The translations under genes and the position numbers were made by a program. Under the pieces are notes generated by a model. The model worked only from the letters and a program-made list of their open reading frames with translations, made no database searches and was not told where the DNA came from. 24,861 bases of DNA from SURF-24 sp964537965 (GTDB lineage: Bacteria > Bacteroidota > Ignavibacteria > Ignavibacteriales > SURF-24), in NCBI GenBank assembly GCA_964537965.1, contig CAZIDB010000048.1, positions 1-24,861 of the forward strand, in the 5' to 3' direction. Shown in pieces: positions 1-8,838 of the stretch (its first letter is position 1; every line of letters starts with the position of its first letter).

Positions 1-1239
1 TTGCTGGATTTCAGCTATATAATCTTCGCCAACAGGAACATTGTTTACCTGGCAATAATAATCATACACCGCACCAAGAGGCTTGTTCTTTAATAATTCA
101 AGGAAGGCAAGGCGTTCAAAATTTTTTCCGGCTTCTTCAAACTGAATTAGTTTTTCAGTAGGTTCAAGTAAAGCAAACAAGAATGCCAATTGAGCTGCAC
201 GAACACCAATAACATAAGCTCCAATACGATTGATGCTTCCATCAAAGTAATCAAGACCGACATTAATTCTATCAATTGCATTGCAGCGAACAATCTCTTG
301 TGCAATCAGTTGAAGCTCGTCGTTGAAGATTACCACGTGGTCGCTATCCCAACGTACACCGCGGCTTACGTGTAAAAGCAATCCGTCAACAAACTGCAGC
401 ATTGATGAAATTTTATCTCCTATCTGTTCCGTAGGATGAAAGTGTCCGCTATCCAGACAAAGGAGTTTATTATTTTTAACTGCATATCCCATATAAAATT
501 CATGTGAGCCAACTACCATCGACTCAGAACCGATTCCAAAAAGCTTGCTCTCTACAGAATCCTTTAAATACTCTTTCGGATATTTTTCAGTGAAAATTTC
601 ATCGAGAGACTTTTTAAGAAGTTCGCGGTGTGTGTTTCTGTCAACAGGAATATCTTTTGAACCGTCGGGAACCCAGATATTGTTTACTGATGGAGTGCCC
701 AGTTGTTTCCCCATTTCTGCTGCTATTTTTCTTGTACGTTTAACATGTTCCACCCAGAATTTTCTGTGTGTTTCATTCTTGCTTGAAAGAGTAAATCCAT
801 CATCAGCATAAGGATGAGAAAAGCAGGTAGGATTAAAGTCCAAACCAATTCCTAATTTTTTTGCCCAATCAATCCAGCTTTGGAAATGTTTTATTTCAAT
901 CTTATCTCTATCTACCTTCTCGCCTTTAAAATCACCATAAATTGCATGCAGATTAAGTCTTTGTTTTCCGGGAAGCAAACTCATTACTTTTTCAATATCT
1001 GAACGTAATTCGTTTATAGTTTTAGCTTTCCAGGGATAATTTCCGGTAACCTGAATACCACCGCCACCAAGCTCGGCATCTGGTGTTTCAAATCCTGCGA
1101 CATCATCTGCCTGCCAGCAATGAAGACTTATATTTATCTGATTCAATTTTGTTAACGCTTCCTCGGTATCAATTCCTAAAGCAGCATATTGTTTCTTTGC
1201 ATTTTGATACGAGTTTATTACAGTTTCTTTTTCAACCAT
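1..1239 (-). CDS. rhaA: L-rhamnose isomerase, 3' end cut by window edge
   Basis: Cytoplasmic, metal-dependent isomerase converting L-rhamnose to L-rhamnulose, the first committed step of rhamnose catabolism. The frame is open from the ATG at 1239 to base 1 (413 codons) with no stop; E. coli RhaA has about 419 residues, so only a few C-terminal residues are missing. Reading the minus strand shows strong RhaA signatures: SLHCWQADDVAGFE-type start (as HCWQ-DDV-GFE), GLDFNPTCFSHP, ESKLFGIG, the metal-site stretch CLDSGHFHPTE, HVSRGVRWDSDHVV and INRIGAYVIG. The start is set by an AAGGAG ribosome site at 1249-1254, nine bases upstream. It lies downstream of rhaT in the same direction and feeds the rhamnulokinase encoded in the BMC operon. 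Identity is secure from conserved motifs; no decay is visible. Confidence 0.95.
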   Translation of the reverse strand, partial: MVEKETVINSYQNAKKQYAALGIDTEEALTKLNQINISLHCWQADDVAGFETPDAELGGGGIQVTGNYPWKAKTINELRSDIEKVMSLLPGKQRLNLHAIYGDFKGEKVDRDKIEIKHFQSWIDWAKKLGIGLDFNPTCFSHPYADDGFTLSSKNETHRKFWVEHVKRTRKIAAEMGKQLGTPSVNNIWVPDGSKDIPVDRNTHRELLKKSLDEIFTEKYPKEYLKDSVESKLFGIGSESMVVGSHEFYMGYAVKNNKLLCLDSGHFHPTEQIGDKISSMLQFVDGLLLHVSRGVRWDSDHVVIFNDELQLIAQEIVRCNAIDRINVGLDYFDGSINRIGAYVIGVRAAQLAFLFALLEPTEKLIQFEEAGKNFERLAFLELLKNKPLGAVYDYYCQVNNVPVGEDYIAEIQQ

Positions 1240-1269
1240 TATAAGTAGCTCCTTAGTGAAAATTTATAT

Positions 1270-2310
1270 TTACAATTTTATTACGAAAGTTGAGAGGATA
1301 AGAATTACCAAGCCAAGAATTAAAACAGAAATTGTTTTCGTTCCGGCATTTTTCCATTCATTTAAAAGTATTCCCCATATATTACTGAACAGTATGTTTA
1401 ATGCCATAAGTATACTCCAACCGAACACAATCATACCAACCGGTAATTTGCTTTGTCCCATCCCAAAAAAGAAAAATTGAAGATACCAGAGTGTCCCGCC
1501 TAACAAACAAAACAACAAATTATTAATAAGAATATTTGAAGGAACAGATACATAATCTTTAAGTGTTTTGTTCTTGATGTTCAAATAAAAACAATAAACG
1601 AAGTTAGTAAGAAAGCCGCCGAACATTACGAAGATGTAAACCGGGTTGGAGACAAAGAGGGGATGAGTTCCATAGCTTTGAGCGGTTTCTTTGATCTTAT
1701 TACCGGCATCAATAACTCCGGATATTCCAGTTAAGCCCAGGCTGAAGCAGGCGCTCATTACACCCGCAAGTATAGCAATGAGCAATCCTTTTTTTAATGC
1801 AAATTCGCTTATTGCTTTTTTCTTATCTTCATCCGACATATTTTTAGAGCGTAATGCACCCGCATATCCGACGACAGCTATTCCAGCTACACAGATGGAT
1901 ACGCCTGTGACTATCATAATTCCTTCGTGAGTGCTGAAGAGGTTTGCACCTTCTACAATTGGTGCTGCAAGCGTACCGAAAGCCGCACAAAATCCAAGGG
2001 CAACAGATTGTCCCATTGCAACACCAAGGAAGCGCATACTTAATCCAAATGTTAATCCTCCAACTCCCCAAAGCGCTCCAAATAATATAGTATTTAGAAC
2101 TGCTTGTAAAGGAGAATTGCTAATTATCGCACCCAGGTTCGGGACAGTAAAATATGCAAAAATCCACGGGGCAATAATCCATGATACAACACCTTGCACA
2201 ATCCAGTACGATTCCCATGACCACTCTTTAACTTTTTTAATTGGCACATAAAAACTTGCTGCGCTTGCACTGCCAACAGCAATAAGCAAAATACTCTGTA
2301 GTAAGTCCAT
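1270..2310 (-). CDS. rhaT: L-rhamnose-proton symporter RhaT
   Basis: Inner-membrane permease importing L-rhamnose with protons. The 346-residue product matches the length of E. coli RhaT (344) and is hydrophobic throughout, with about ten membrane segments. RhaT-like signatures are visible: an N-terminal GSASAASFYVPIKKVKEWSWE stretch (residues ~13-33), VSWIIAPW, WGVGGLTFGLSMRFLGVAMG (~80-99), LLGGTLWYLQFFFFGMG (~270-286) and LLNEWKNAG near the C-terminus. A weak AAGGAA precedes the ATG. It sits 30 bp upstream of rhaA and about 104 bp downstream of the nitrilase gene. Together with the mutarotase and isomerase this makes rhamnose, rather than fucose, the likely main substrate. Confidence 0.95.
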   Translation of the reverse strand: MDLLQSILLIAVGSASAASFYVPIKKVKEWSWESYWIVQGVVSWIIAPWIFAYFTVPNLGAIISNSPLQAVLNTILFGALWGVGGLTFGLSMRFLGVAMGQSVALGFCAAFGTLAAPIVEGANLFSTHEGIMIVTGVSICVAGIAVVGYAGALRSKNMSDEDKKKAISEFALKKGLLIAILAGVMSACFSLGLTGISGVIDAGNKIKETAQSYGTHPLFVSNPVYIFVMFGGFLTNFVYCFYLNIKNKTLKDYVSVPSNILINNLLFCLLGGTLWYLQFFFFGMGQSKLPVGMIVFGWSILMALNILFSNIWGILLNEWKNAGTKTISVLILGLVILILSTFVIKL

Positions 2311-2414
2311 ACTTATATTTCCTTATTCAGGTTTTAAGAATTAAATTCTTTAAAAATTTGTCAGCAATTAAGTGACTTAAAAAAGAAAGTAAAAAAAAGC
2401 AAGAAGTAACTCGT

Positions 2415-3311
2415 CTAATCCAGGTTCTTATAGTTTTCCCATACGGGCCAATACTTTATTAAATCTTTATAAACTTCGGGCCTGCGCTGATGAAAGAACC
2501 GGCTGTTTTTTCTGAAGATCCTTAATTGCTTCAGATCCAGGTCTTCAACCAAATAATCTTCTTTAGGAACAAGGGAGATCTTTTTTATTACGTTCGGGTA
2601 TTCAGCTATCATTGTTCCGTAGCAATCGTTAGTACAAACCATATCAACATAATTTAAGAACATTGCTGATTTAACAAGGTAATCTTCAATGTATGGCCTG
2701 CCATTTATCCAGATTAATATTTCTGCACCTTTCAGCGACATAATCTCACAAGATTCGGAGAAGTAACCATCAAAGCAAGTTAAAATTCCAATTGTACCGA
2801 AATCGAGTTCAAAAACATCAAACTTGTCTCCCAATTTCATTTTCCATTCAACGTCGTCTTCCTTTGGCGGCCAATAGTATGGATCTACTCCAACTGCAGG
2901 ATGAACTTTTTTATGCCGCCCGATTATTGAACCATCACGACCAAACAAAAGAGCAACGTTTGAATAAGAACCATCATCATAGCATTCAAAGCAACCAACA
3001 ATTACATATATATGGTTCTTCTTTGCTGCTTCAGATACCTTTTTAACTCTTGGATCTGTTGACTTAACATAACCAAGATGGTATTCGGGAAAGACAACCA
3101 ACTGGGCTTTATCTGCCGCCGCACGTTTTATATATGATACAACTACATCTGAAGGATCTTCTTCTTTAGGCTGCATTAGTTGTACTGCGGCAACTCTTAC
3201 AATTTCCCAATCATATTGGTTTTTGTTTACTTTATGCGCCTGTTGTCCATTCGTATTAATAAAGAGGAAAAGATAAAGTATTATGATGACTTGAATATTC
3301 TTCATTTTCAT
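2415..3311 (-). CDS. Exported carbon-nitrogen hydrolase (nitrilase superfamily)
   Basis: A 298-residue nitrilase-superfamily amidohydrolase with an N-terminal signal sequence: basic MKMKN, hydrophobic core to about residue 18, then a polar N-G-Q-Q region. There is no lipobox Cys. The Glu-Lys-Cys catalytic triad is present: E76 in VVFPEYHLG, K135 in GRHKKVHP and C179 in GILTCFDGYF. Family members cleave amides, ureas or nitriles, or transfer acyl groups; the substrate cannot be read here. Export is notable because most family members are cytoplasmic. It lies between rhamnose mutarotase and rhaT, so it may remove an N-linked group from a rhamnose-containing glycan or glycoconjugate (inference only). 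A second in-frame ATG lies two codons downstream of the one chosen. Confidence 0.85.
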   Translation of the reverse strand: MKMKNIQVIIILYLFLFINTNGQQAHKVNKNQYDWEIVRVAAVQLMQPKEEDPSDVVVSYIKRAAADKAQLVVFPEYHLGYVKSTDPRVKKVSEAAKKNHIYVIVGCFECYDDGSYSNVALLFGRDGSIIGRHKKVHPAVGVDPYYWPPKEDDVEWKMKLGDKFDVFELDFGTIGILTCFDGYFSESCEIMSLKGAEILIWINGRPYIEDYLVKSAMFLNYVDMVCTNDCYGTMIAEYPNVIKKISLVPKEDYLVEDLDLKQLRIFRKNSRFFHQRRPEVYKDLIKYWPVWENYKNLD

Positions 3312-3349
3312 TTTAATAAATCAAACTTTGAATTTCATTCACCGGAAGT

Positions 3350-3664
3350 TTAATCCATATGAAAAACTTTCTCTAATGGAATAGAGACTGGCGAGGAATC
3401 CGGATTCGTTTCCATGATATCTTCCATAAATTTCCACCAGGAATGTACGATAGGGAGAGAACCCAGATCTTGAGATGAAGCAGTTCCATGTTGTTTCTGA
3501 ACCGCAAAAAGAATATTTGTTTCTTCATCAAGAAAAATTGTATAGTCACTTATTCCGGATTTAATAAGCAATTCTTTTAATTCCGGCCAGATTGCATTAT
3601 GTCGCTTAATGTATTCCTCTTTGTATCCGGGTTTCAGTTTCATTTTGAAAGCAATCTTTTCCAT
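3350..3664 (-). CDS. rhaM: L-rhamnose mutarotase
   Basis: Interconverts the alpha and beta anomers of L-rhamnose, supplying the form used by the isomerase. The 104-residue length equals E. coli RhaM, and conserved stretches are present: RHNAIWPEL with catalytic-type H22, YTIFLDEETN starting at Y41, SWWKFM with W76-W77, and NPDSSPVS ahead of the C-terminal EKVFHMD. A GGAG ribosome site eight bases before the ATG supports the start. It lies downstream of the secreted beta-helix gene and just upstream of the nitrilase gene, consistent with a rhamnose utilisation cluster. The family also contains fucose mutarotase-like members, but these motifs and the neighbouring rhaA and rhaT favour rhamnose. 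Confidence 0.95.
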   Translation of the reverse strand: MEKIAFKMKLKPGYKEEYIKRHNAIWPELKELLIKSGISDYTIFLDEETNILFAVQKQHGTASSQDLGSLPIVHSWWKFMEDIMETNPDSSPVSIPLEKVFHMD

Positions 3665-3765
3665 TACATTTTCTCCGAAGAAAGTATTATTCCGATAAAT
3701 ATTATATTGATAAGTACTATTACTGTGAAAGCAATTATATCATCATACCTAATTGGAAGAATATT

Positions 3766-3791
3766 AGGATGGATTAAAAAAATTCCATCCT
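3766..3791 (-). terminator. Weak hairpin downstream of the beta-helix gene
   Basis: An 8-bp perfect inverted repeat, AGGATGGA at 3766-3773 and TCCATCCT at 3784-3791, with a 10-base A/T loop, begins about 30 bp after the stop of the minus-strand gene ending at 3822. On the minus strand no strong T-run follows, so it may be a weak terminator, a 3'-end stabilising hairpin, or chance in AT-rich DNA. The rest of 3665-3821 shows no gene. Confidence 0.3.
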
Positions 3792-3821
3792 CAAAAATTA
3801 TCTATATGGTAGAATTAAAAA

Positions 3822-5570
3822 TCATTTTACAAGAATCATTTTCTTTGTTTCAACAAAACTGCCCGCTTTAATCTTATAAAAATAAATGCCTGAGGCATAT
3901 TTCGAAGCATCGAACTTTACTTCATAGGCACCTGCATTCTGTTGTTTATTAACTAAAGAGGATAACTCCTGACCTAAAGAATTATAAATCTTTAATTCAA
4001 CAGAGGCGCTTGCCGGAATATTATATTTTATAATAGTGCTGGGATTGAAAGGATTGGGATAATTCTGCAGCAATTGGAATTTACCGGGGACAATTTCAAC
4101 TTTTTCAACATCGGTCAAACTGTACTTCGTTTCATTTGTTGCCAGAATATGATTCATAACATTAGTTTTGTTAGCTGCCCACAAAGCTTTAGCTTCAGGA
4201 AACCAATTAAGGTCACCAAGCGGAAGATTTTCTATTGAGGCTGTAAGCAATGTAGAATTTGTATAAACACCATTAAAGCGTGGCCAGGTTAGCGGATTAC
4301 CATTGTTCCCATCTACATTATAAAAATAATTAGGCCATTTATCCGCGCTTGGAATATCAGTCAATCCCCACAGAGATTTATCGGAATAAGAAGCCCACAG
4401 CATAGCAGAATCAGTTAATGTATATATCTTGCTGTCTGTAAATGCAGGGTCATAGTTCGCTTCCTCTAAATTATTGCCTGCTTTGAAATATGGGAAGTTT
4501 ACATCATCATTAAATATTGAAGCTTCTCTACTCGAGTCTTTATATTCAGGGCTCCACACAAGCGGCATTATATAGGAATAACTATAACCATTTGTTTTAG
4601 CCCAAGCAACTAAATCTTTTGAACCCTGAGAAACATAATTTGAATTATATTCTATAAAATGTTTTCGGCTAACCGGGAATGATTCATATGTAATTACACC
4701 AGTAGTTGAATCCGTTCCGGTAACTAACGTATCGGCATTAATCAGGCACTCAACTTTGTATTTGGGACCTGCATCTGACCAAAAGGCAGTCCATGCAGAA
4801 TGATACGGATTAAAATCAAAATTCCACATCAGATTATTTGTAAAGAAAAGTTGATTTGTAAAGTATTGATGCATAAGGTTTGCTTTGCCGAATAGTAAAG
4901 AATTATGATTGAACCACATAAAATTTTCGCGGCCAGTTGCAATACTTCCCTGGTAAAAACAAGTTGGAATATCAATAAAAGTATTATTTTCTACATAAAG
5001 TGTGTCCCAATAGTTTCCTGCATTATAAAAAATAAATCCATCATTAATATTTAACGTATGACCTGTTCTCATAATAAGAGAATTAGTTATGTAGGTTGAA
5101 ATATTTGCGGCATTTACAAGCATGAAATATACCTGCCCAACCGGATCAACAGTTATTGAATCCATTACGACTTGACCACCGGCTACCTGCATTATTAATC
5201 CCGGGGCAATATTTTCATTTAAATCTGCATTAACTATAAAAACATTTTTCAGTGTTAAATTAGATGCAACGGTGAACATGTTCGCAAAAATAGTTCCGTC
5301 TGAACTTGTGCCGGTTTGAATAATTGCAGGCATTTGTCCTGCTGAAGGGGTTTCTCCAATAATAGAAATTGGTGAAATGACAAGGATGGATGCATTTAAG
5401 CCATACCATTTGCCGGCTTGTAGTTTATATATTTTGTTTCCCCCATTTGCATCAATGGCACTGTTAAGTGTACCATACCCCGGGTCAACAGTTATAATAT
5501 CCTGCGCATTTGTATTTGCGACAAACAGAAATGATAATAAAACAAATATTGAAACCGATAGTCTTTTCAT
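3822..5570 (-). CDS. Secreted beta-helix protein with type IX sorting domain
   Basis: A 582-residue exported protein of unknown exact activity. Residues 1-22 are a signal peptide ending in NTNAQ. The central part (~30-400) has the repetitive short-strand, Asn-rich texture of right-handed parallel beta-helix proteins such as pectate-lyase-like or DUF4957/DUF5123 proteins. Residues ~497-582 form a Por/type IX sorting domain, starting FQLLQNYPNPFNPST and ending YFYKIKAGSFVETKKMILVK. This predicts secretion through the type IX system to the cell surface or medium. A strong TGGAGG-type ribosome site just upstream of 5570 fixes the start. Placed between a TonB receptor and rhamnose mutarotase, it is a candidate polysaccharide lyase or binding protein for a rhamnose-containing glycan, but no catalytic residues could be assigned. 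Confidence 0.8.
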   Translation of the reverse strand: MKRLSVSIFVLLSFLFVANTNAQDIITVDPGYGTLNSAIDANGGNKIYKLQAGKWYGLNASILVISPISIIGETPSAGQMPAIIQTGTSSDGTIFANMFTVASNLTLKNVFIVNADLNENIAPGLIMQVAGGQVVMDSITVDPVGQVYFMLVNAANISTYITNSLIMRTGHTLNINDGFIFYNAGNYWDTLYVENNTFIDIPTCFYQGSIATGRENFMWFNHNSLLFGKANLMHQYFTNQLFFTNNLMWNFDFNPYHSAWTAFWSDAGPKYKVECLINADTLVTGTDSTTGVITYESFPVSRKHFIEYNSNYVSQGSKDLVAWAKTNGYSYSYIMPLVWSPEYKDSSREASIFNDDVNFPYFKAGNNLEEANYDPAFTDSKIYTLTDSAMLWASYSDKSLWGLTDIPSADKWPNYFYNVDGNNGNPLTWPRFNGVYTNSTLLTASIENLPLGDLNWFPEAKALWAANKTNVMNHILATNETKYSLTDVEKVEIVPGKFQLLQNYPNPFNPSTIIKYNIPASASVELKIYNSLGQELSSLVNKQQNAGAYEVKFDASKYASGIYFYKIKAGSFVETKKMILVK

Positions 5571-5641
5571 TTTACCTCCAGGTAAATTAATTAAGTTGAA
5601 TTATCTGATCGTTATATTTTAGTTTTTTATTTGATCGCATT

Positions 5642-5661
5642 TAGTTTATTCGAAAATGTTT
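5642..5661. promoter_or_regulatory. Possible weak third LacI-type operator
   Basis: The stretch centred on CG at 5651-5652 contains TTCGAAAA and matches the operator at 10002-10021 at roughly 12-13 of 20 positions. It lies about 70-90 bp upstream of the beta-helix gene start, a sensible operator position. The remainder of 5571-5765 is AT-rich and shows no gene or clear terminator. Confidence 0.25.
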
Positions 5662-5765
5662 TTAATAAAAATAGATTTGGATGGTTTTATCCTTTGCTAC
5701 ATTAAAAATTTTTTTGGGGGAAATTCTTTAAGATGTCATTCATTAAAAATGTTAAGACAGATTCA

Positions 5766-8700
5766 TTATAATCTATACCTTAAGCCGACATCGACTGTCC
5801 AACCATAACTTTCAATGTAAGTAGGTCTTGGATCTCCCTTTTGTTTTGATTTTTCAACATAGTCGCTGATATTGGCCAGGTTAAGAATAGCCTCCAGTCC
5901 TTCAAACGGAAGTTGCTGAGTTAATTGTAAATCCCATCTATAGAATTTATCCTTGTACGGAATTAATTCTCTCTGATTTCCCCAGCCTGTTAGCATTGAA
6001 CCGTTGTACTGGAAGGACAACCAGGCATTTAATCCTCTGTAATTAAATCCAAGTGAAATGTTCACAATGTCTTCGGGCTGGTTAATCATATTGTCTGTAG
6101 CAACTGAATCAACTCTATGGAGTGTTGGAATGTATCTTCCCCTGTCGTCCACTTCATACGTAGTATATAATCTTGTGGTAGGATATTTTGTTTCCGATTT
6201 AAGAAAAGTATAGTTAACATTTAATGAGAAATAATTTAGCGGTTCCGGCAAATACCAAAAGCTTGTCTGCCACTCAAATTCCGCTCCTCTTATGTATACA
6301 GTGTATTGATGATTTAACCATTCAGATACAGATACTGATGTTGATTCAGAAAAACCCGGAATGACTGGATCGCCCTTTATTCTAGAGTATGTTCTCTGCC
6401 AGATTTTATCTTTAGCTTCTTTATAAAATCCGTTAATTGAAAACATTCCCACATAATTACCATATACTGCAAATTGTAAATCTATGTTGGTCCATAATTC
6501 AGGTTTAAGATTTGGATTGCCGGAAGAATAAACAAATGATCCCACGCCGTTATTAACATATGTATTTGGAGCAAGAGCATTATAATCCGGTCGTCCAAGT
6601 GCTTGTGTATAAGAAGTATGTATATGCATCCAATCAGTTGGTTTAACTCTAAGGTGAATCATAGGAAGCAGATATTCATCGCTATGCCTGGCATTTACTT
6701 TTGTAAGAGGCATACCACCCGCGTAAGTTATGGGAGTTTGTTTAACATAATATCCTGAAAGATCATCTGTTACTTTTTCATAACGCACACCGGGTAAGAA
6801 CATTATCACATCCCCTGTTTTAACTTCGGTAATCAGGTATGTGGCATAATATTTTTCATCAATATCCTGATTGTTAATTGAGCTTGCAAGATAATCTGCA
6901 GTAAATCCAATTTTATTATATTGCCCGAATGCAGCAATAATTGCGTCTGTACCAAGTCCATAATAATAGTTCGAAAGATTATTCCACCAATTAAATAGGT
7001 TGTTCAGAAGATCGATACGCGGATACCAGCCAAAATTATAACTTCCGTCCAGAAAATCCGAAACATTATAATCAACCAGGTGCTGCGCTGAAATATATGA
7101 GCCTGTCGGTAATGTTGCCCAATCAAATTCTTTTGAAGCAAGAAAACTAAACTGCGGACTAGTGCTAACATACTGTATTGCCGATAAATAATTTCGGTTT
7201 CTGCTCACCTGCCTGTATTTGGCTCCGCCTTTTATGTATCCGGAAATCATATCGCCAAAATTAAAAGGATATTTCACATCAAAGTATGAAGTTAAATTTT
7301 TCTGTATCAAATCATTTGTAGAATATCCTATATCGTCAAGGTGAATTTTTTGAAGCGTTGTAATATCACTATTATCATTTGATAAGGCGACTATTTGCTC
7401 TGGCTGCAACATTCGTGTTGTATTGTTTGCGTACTTGTCATCATACCCACCGGGAGATAATGTAAATATCCACATTCTGTTATCTGGTGAATAACTATGC
7501 GATTGGGAAAATGCAATTCCGTAATCCACATCGAACAGATCAAATGAATGTTCTCCTCTTATCGAACTGGAAAATAAAAGATCATTCGCACTGTTATCCT
7601 GGTTGATATTATAAGTTACAGTCTTTCCTAACGGATTATAAGTTTTGCTTACGTCGGTATAGTCACCTCCACTGCGCGAAAAAAAGTTATACCAAAATAT
7701 TTTTGAAGTGGGATTAAATTTCCAATCAAGCACCAAAGTAGCGGCTTGCTTTTCTTTTATGTTATTAATCTTATGAAGTGTTGTTGAACTAAGTAAAACC
7801 GGTTCGTATTGTAACCCTCCATAAACGTTGGATTCAACTACGTAGCCAGCACTCATTGTTTCCCTGCTTCTGTTAACTCTTTCAGCATTTAAACTTAGCT
7901 TTGCTCCCAAACTACCATTAAAAAACCTGTCGCTTATATCTCCCTGAATTTTATAATTGCCGAAATAGTTATTTAAATTATTATATCCTCCCTGAATAAT
8001 TATTGAATAATTCAAGCTATCTGGTGCTTCAGCCAATTTTAGATTAATTGCACCAGCAACTGAATTAGCTTCCATATCGGCAGTTAAAGCTTTATATACT
8101 TCAACTGTTTGTAGAACATATTGAGATAGGCCCGACACACCGGTACTTCTATCATTGGCATCGGTTGAAGGTAGTTCGACTCCATTTAACATTACCGAAC
8201 TATATTTGGATTCCAATCCTCGTATAACTACTCCTGTACCCTCTCCACCACTTCTTTCAAGGGAAATTCCCGGTAAACGTCCCAAGGCTTCGGCAGCATT
8301 TGCATCCGGATTTTCCTGTAATCTTTCCGGCGAAACAACATTCTTAATTGTATTAGTCTGTATTTGTTGGTTTATTGCATTATGCTGCCCTTGCGCCTGA
8401 CCAGTCACTACAATTACTTCGCTCTCTATAGTCATTGGGTCCAGGCTGACGGTTAACTCAACCGTTTTATTTGGCCGAATAGTTATCTCCTGGACTTTTG
8501 TCTTGTATCCAACATAAGAAACTTTTAATTGTTGTTTTCCTTCCAACACATTTCTCAAAAAGAATATTCCATCAATATCTGTTGCTGTACCATTGTTAGT
8601 TCCAACAACCATAACACTGGCATATGGAAGAACTTTCTTATCATCAGACCCAATGATTCTTCCCTTTATAGAACCAGTTTGACTTTCCTGAGGAAACAGT

Positions 8701-8774
8701 ACTGATGTAATCAGATAAAAAGCAGTCAGAGGAAAAAATCTGAAGAATAATTTACACTTCATATTAGCTCGCAT
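5766..8774 (-). CDS. TonB-dependent outer-membrane receptor
   Basis: A 1002-residue outer-membrane transporter, probably importing oligosaccharide or sugar with TonB-ExbBD energy. Order of parts: signal peptide (to about residue 29), carboxypeptidase-regulatory-like domain (~33-115; GSIKGRIIGSDDKKVLPYAS and SYVGYKTKVQEI), plug (~130-250; LGRLPGISLERSGGEG, VVIRGLESKYSSVMLNGVEL, ANSVAGAINLKL), and a long beta-barrel ending in VDVGLRYRL. No separate SusD partner is encoded next to it, so it is not a standard SusCD pair. A LacI-type operator lies 27-46 bp upstream of the start, implying sugar control by the adjacent LacI gene. An alternative ATG four codons downstream would give an equally good signal peptide. 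The ligand is inferred to be a rhamnose-containing glycan from the neighbours only. Confidence 0.93.
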   Translation of the reverse strand: MRANMKCKLFFRFFPLTAFYLITSVLFPQESQTGSIKGRIIGSDDKKVLPYASVMVVGTNNGTATDIDGIFFLRNVLEGKQQLKVSYVGYKTKVQEITIRPNKTVELTVSLDPMTIESEVIVVTGQAQGQHNAINQQIQTNTIKNVVSPERLQENPDANAAEALGRLPGISLERSGGEGTGVVIRGLESKYSSVMLNGVELPSTDANDRSTGVSGLSQYVLQTVEVYKALTADMEANSVAGAINLKLAEAPDSLNYSIIIQGGYNNLNNYFGNYKIQGDISDRFFNGSLGAKLSLNAERVNRSRETMSAGYVVESNVYGGLQYEPVLLSSTTLHKINNIKEKQAATLVLDWKFNPTSKIFWYNFFSRSGGDYTDVSKTYNPLGKTVTYNINQDNSANDLLFSSSIRGEHSFDLFDVDYGIAFSQSHSYSPDNRMWIFTLSPGGYDDKYANNTTRMLQPEQIVALSNDNSDITTLQKIHLDDIGYSTNDLIQKNLTSYFDVKYPFNFGDMISGYIKGGAKYRQVSRNRNYLSAIQYVSTSPQFSFLASKEFDWATLPTGSYISAQHLVDYNVSDFLDGSYNFGWYPRIDLLNNLFNWWNNLSNYYYGLGTDAIIAAFGQYNKIGFTADYLASSINNQDIDEKYYATYLITEVKTGDVIMFLPGVRYEKVTDDLSGYYVKQTPITYAGGMPLTKVNARHSDEYLLPMIHLRVKPTDWMHIHTSYTQALGRPDYNALAPNTYVNNGVGSFVYSSGNPNLKPELWTNIDLQFAVYGNYVGMFSINGFYKEAKDKIWQRTYSRIKGDPVIPGFSESTSVSVSEWLNHQYTVYIRGAEFEWQTSFWYLPEPLNYFSLNVNYTFLKSETKYPTTRLYTTYEVDDRGRYIPTLHRVDSVATDNMINQPEDIVNISLGFNYRGLNAWLSFQYNGSMLTGWGNQRELIPYKDKFYRWDLQLTQQLPFEGLEAILNLANISDYVEKSKQKGDPRPTYIESYGWTVDVGLRYRL

Positions 8775-8800
8775 TTATAATTTGAAGAATAAGCCTAAGC

Positions 8801-8820
8801 AAAGGTTTTCGAAAACGATT
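8801..8820. promoter_or_regulatory. LacI-family operator upstream of TonB receptor
   Basis: AAAGGTTTTCGAAAACGATT has a perfect 14-bp core palindrome (GTTTTCGAAAAC) centred on CG, typical of LacI/GalR sites. It shares its first 16 bases with the perfect palindrome at 10002-10021. It lies between the LacI gene stop and the receptor start, so it probably controls the receptor and genes beyond it. Confidence 0.75.
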
Positions 8821-8838
8821 AAGTAGCTGGGTAAAAAA

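Noticed and set aside
545..811. Plus-strand open frame across the rhaA region
   Set aside because: The minus-strand RhaA reading frame is uninterrupted and strongly conserved here, so this is a shadow.
1844..2071. Open frame on the minus strand inside rhaT
   Set aside because: It lies in another frame of a clear RhaT symporter and has a Cys/Arg-rich composition unlike a real protein.
2368..2380. Palindrome TTAAGTGACTTAA between rhaT and the nitrilase gene
   Set aside because: Short, A/T-dominated, with a single-base centre; no second copy was found near other genes in the window, so chance cannot be excluded.
3599..3871. Plus-strand 90-codon frame spanning the rhaM-beta-helix gap
   Set aside because: It overlaps both conserved genes, has no recognisable features, and its hydrophobic look comes from AT-rich DNA.
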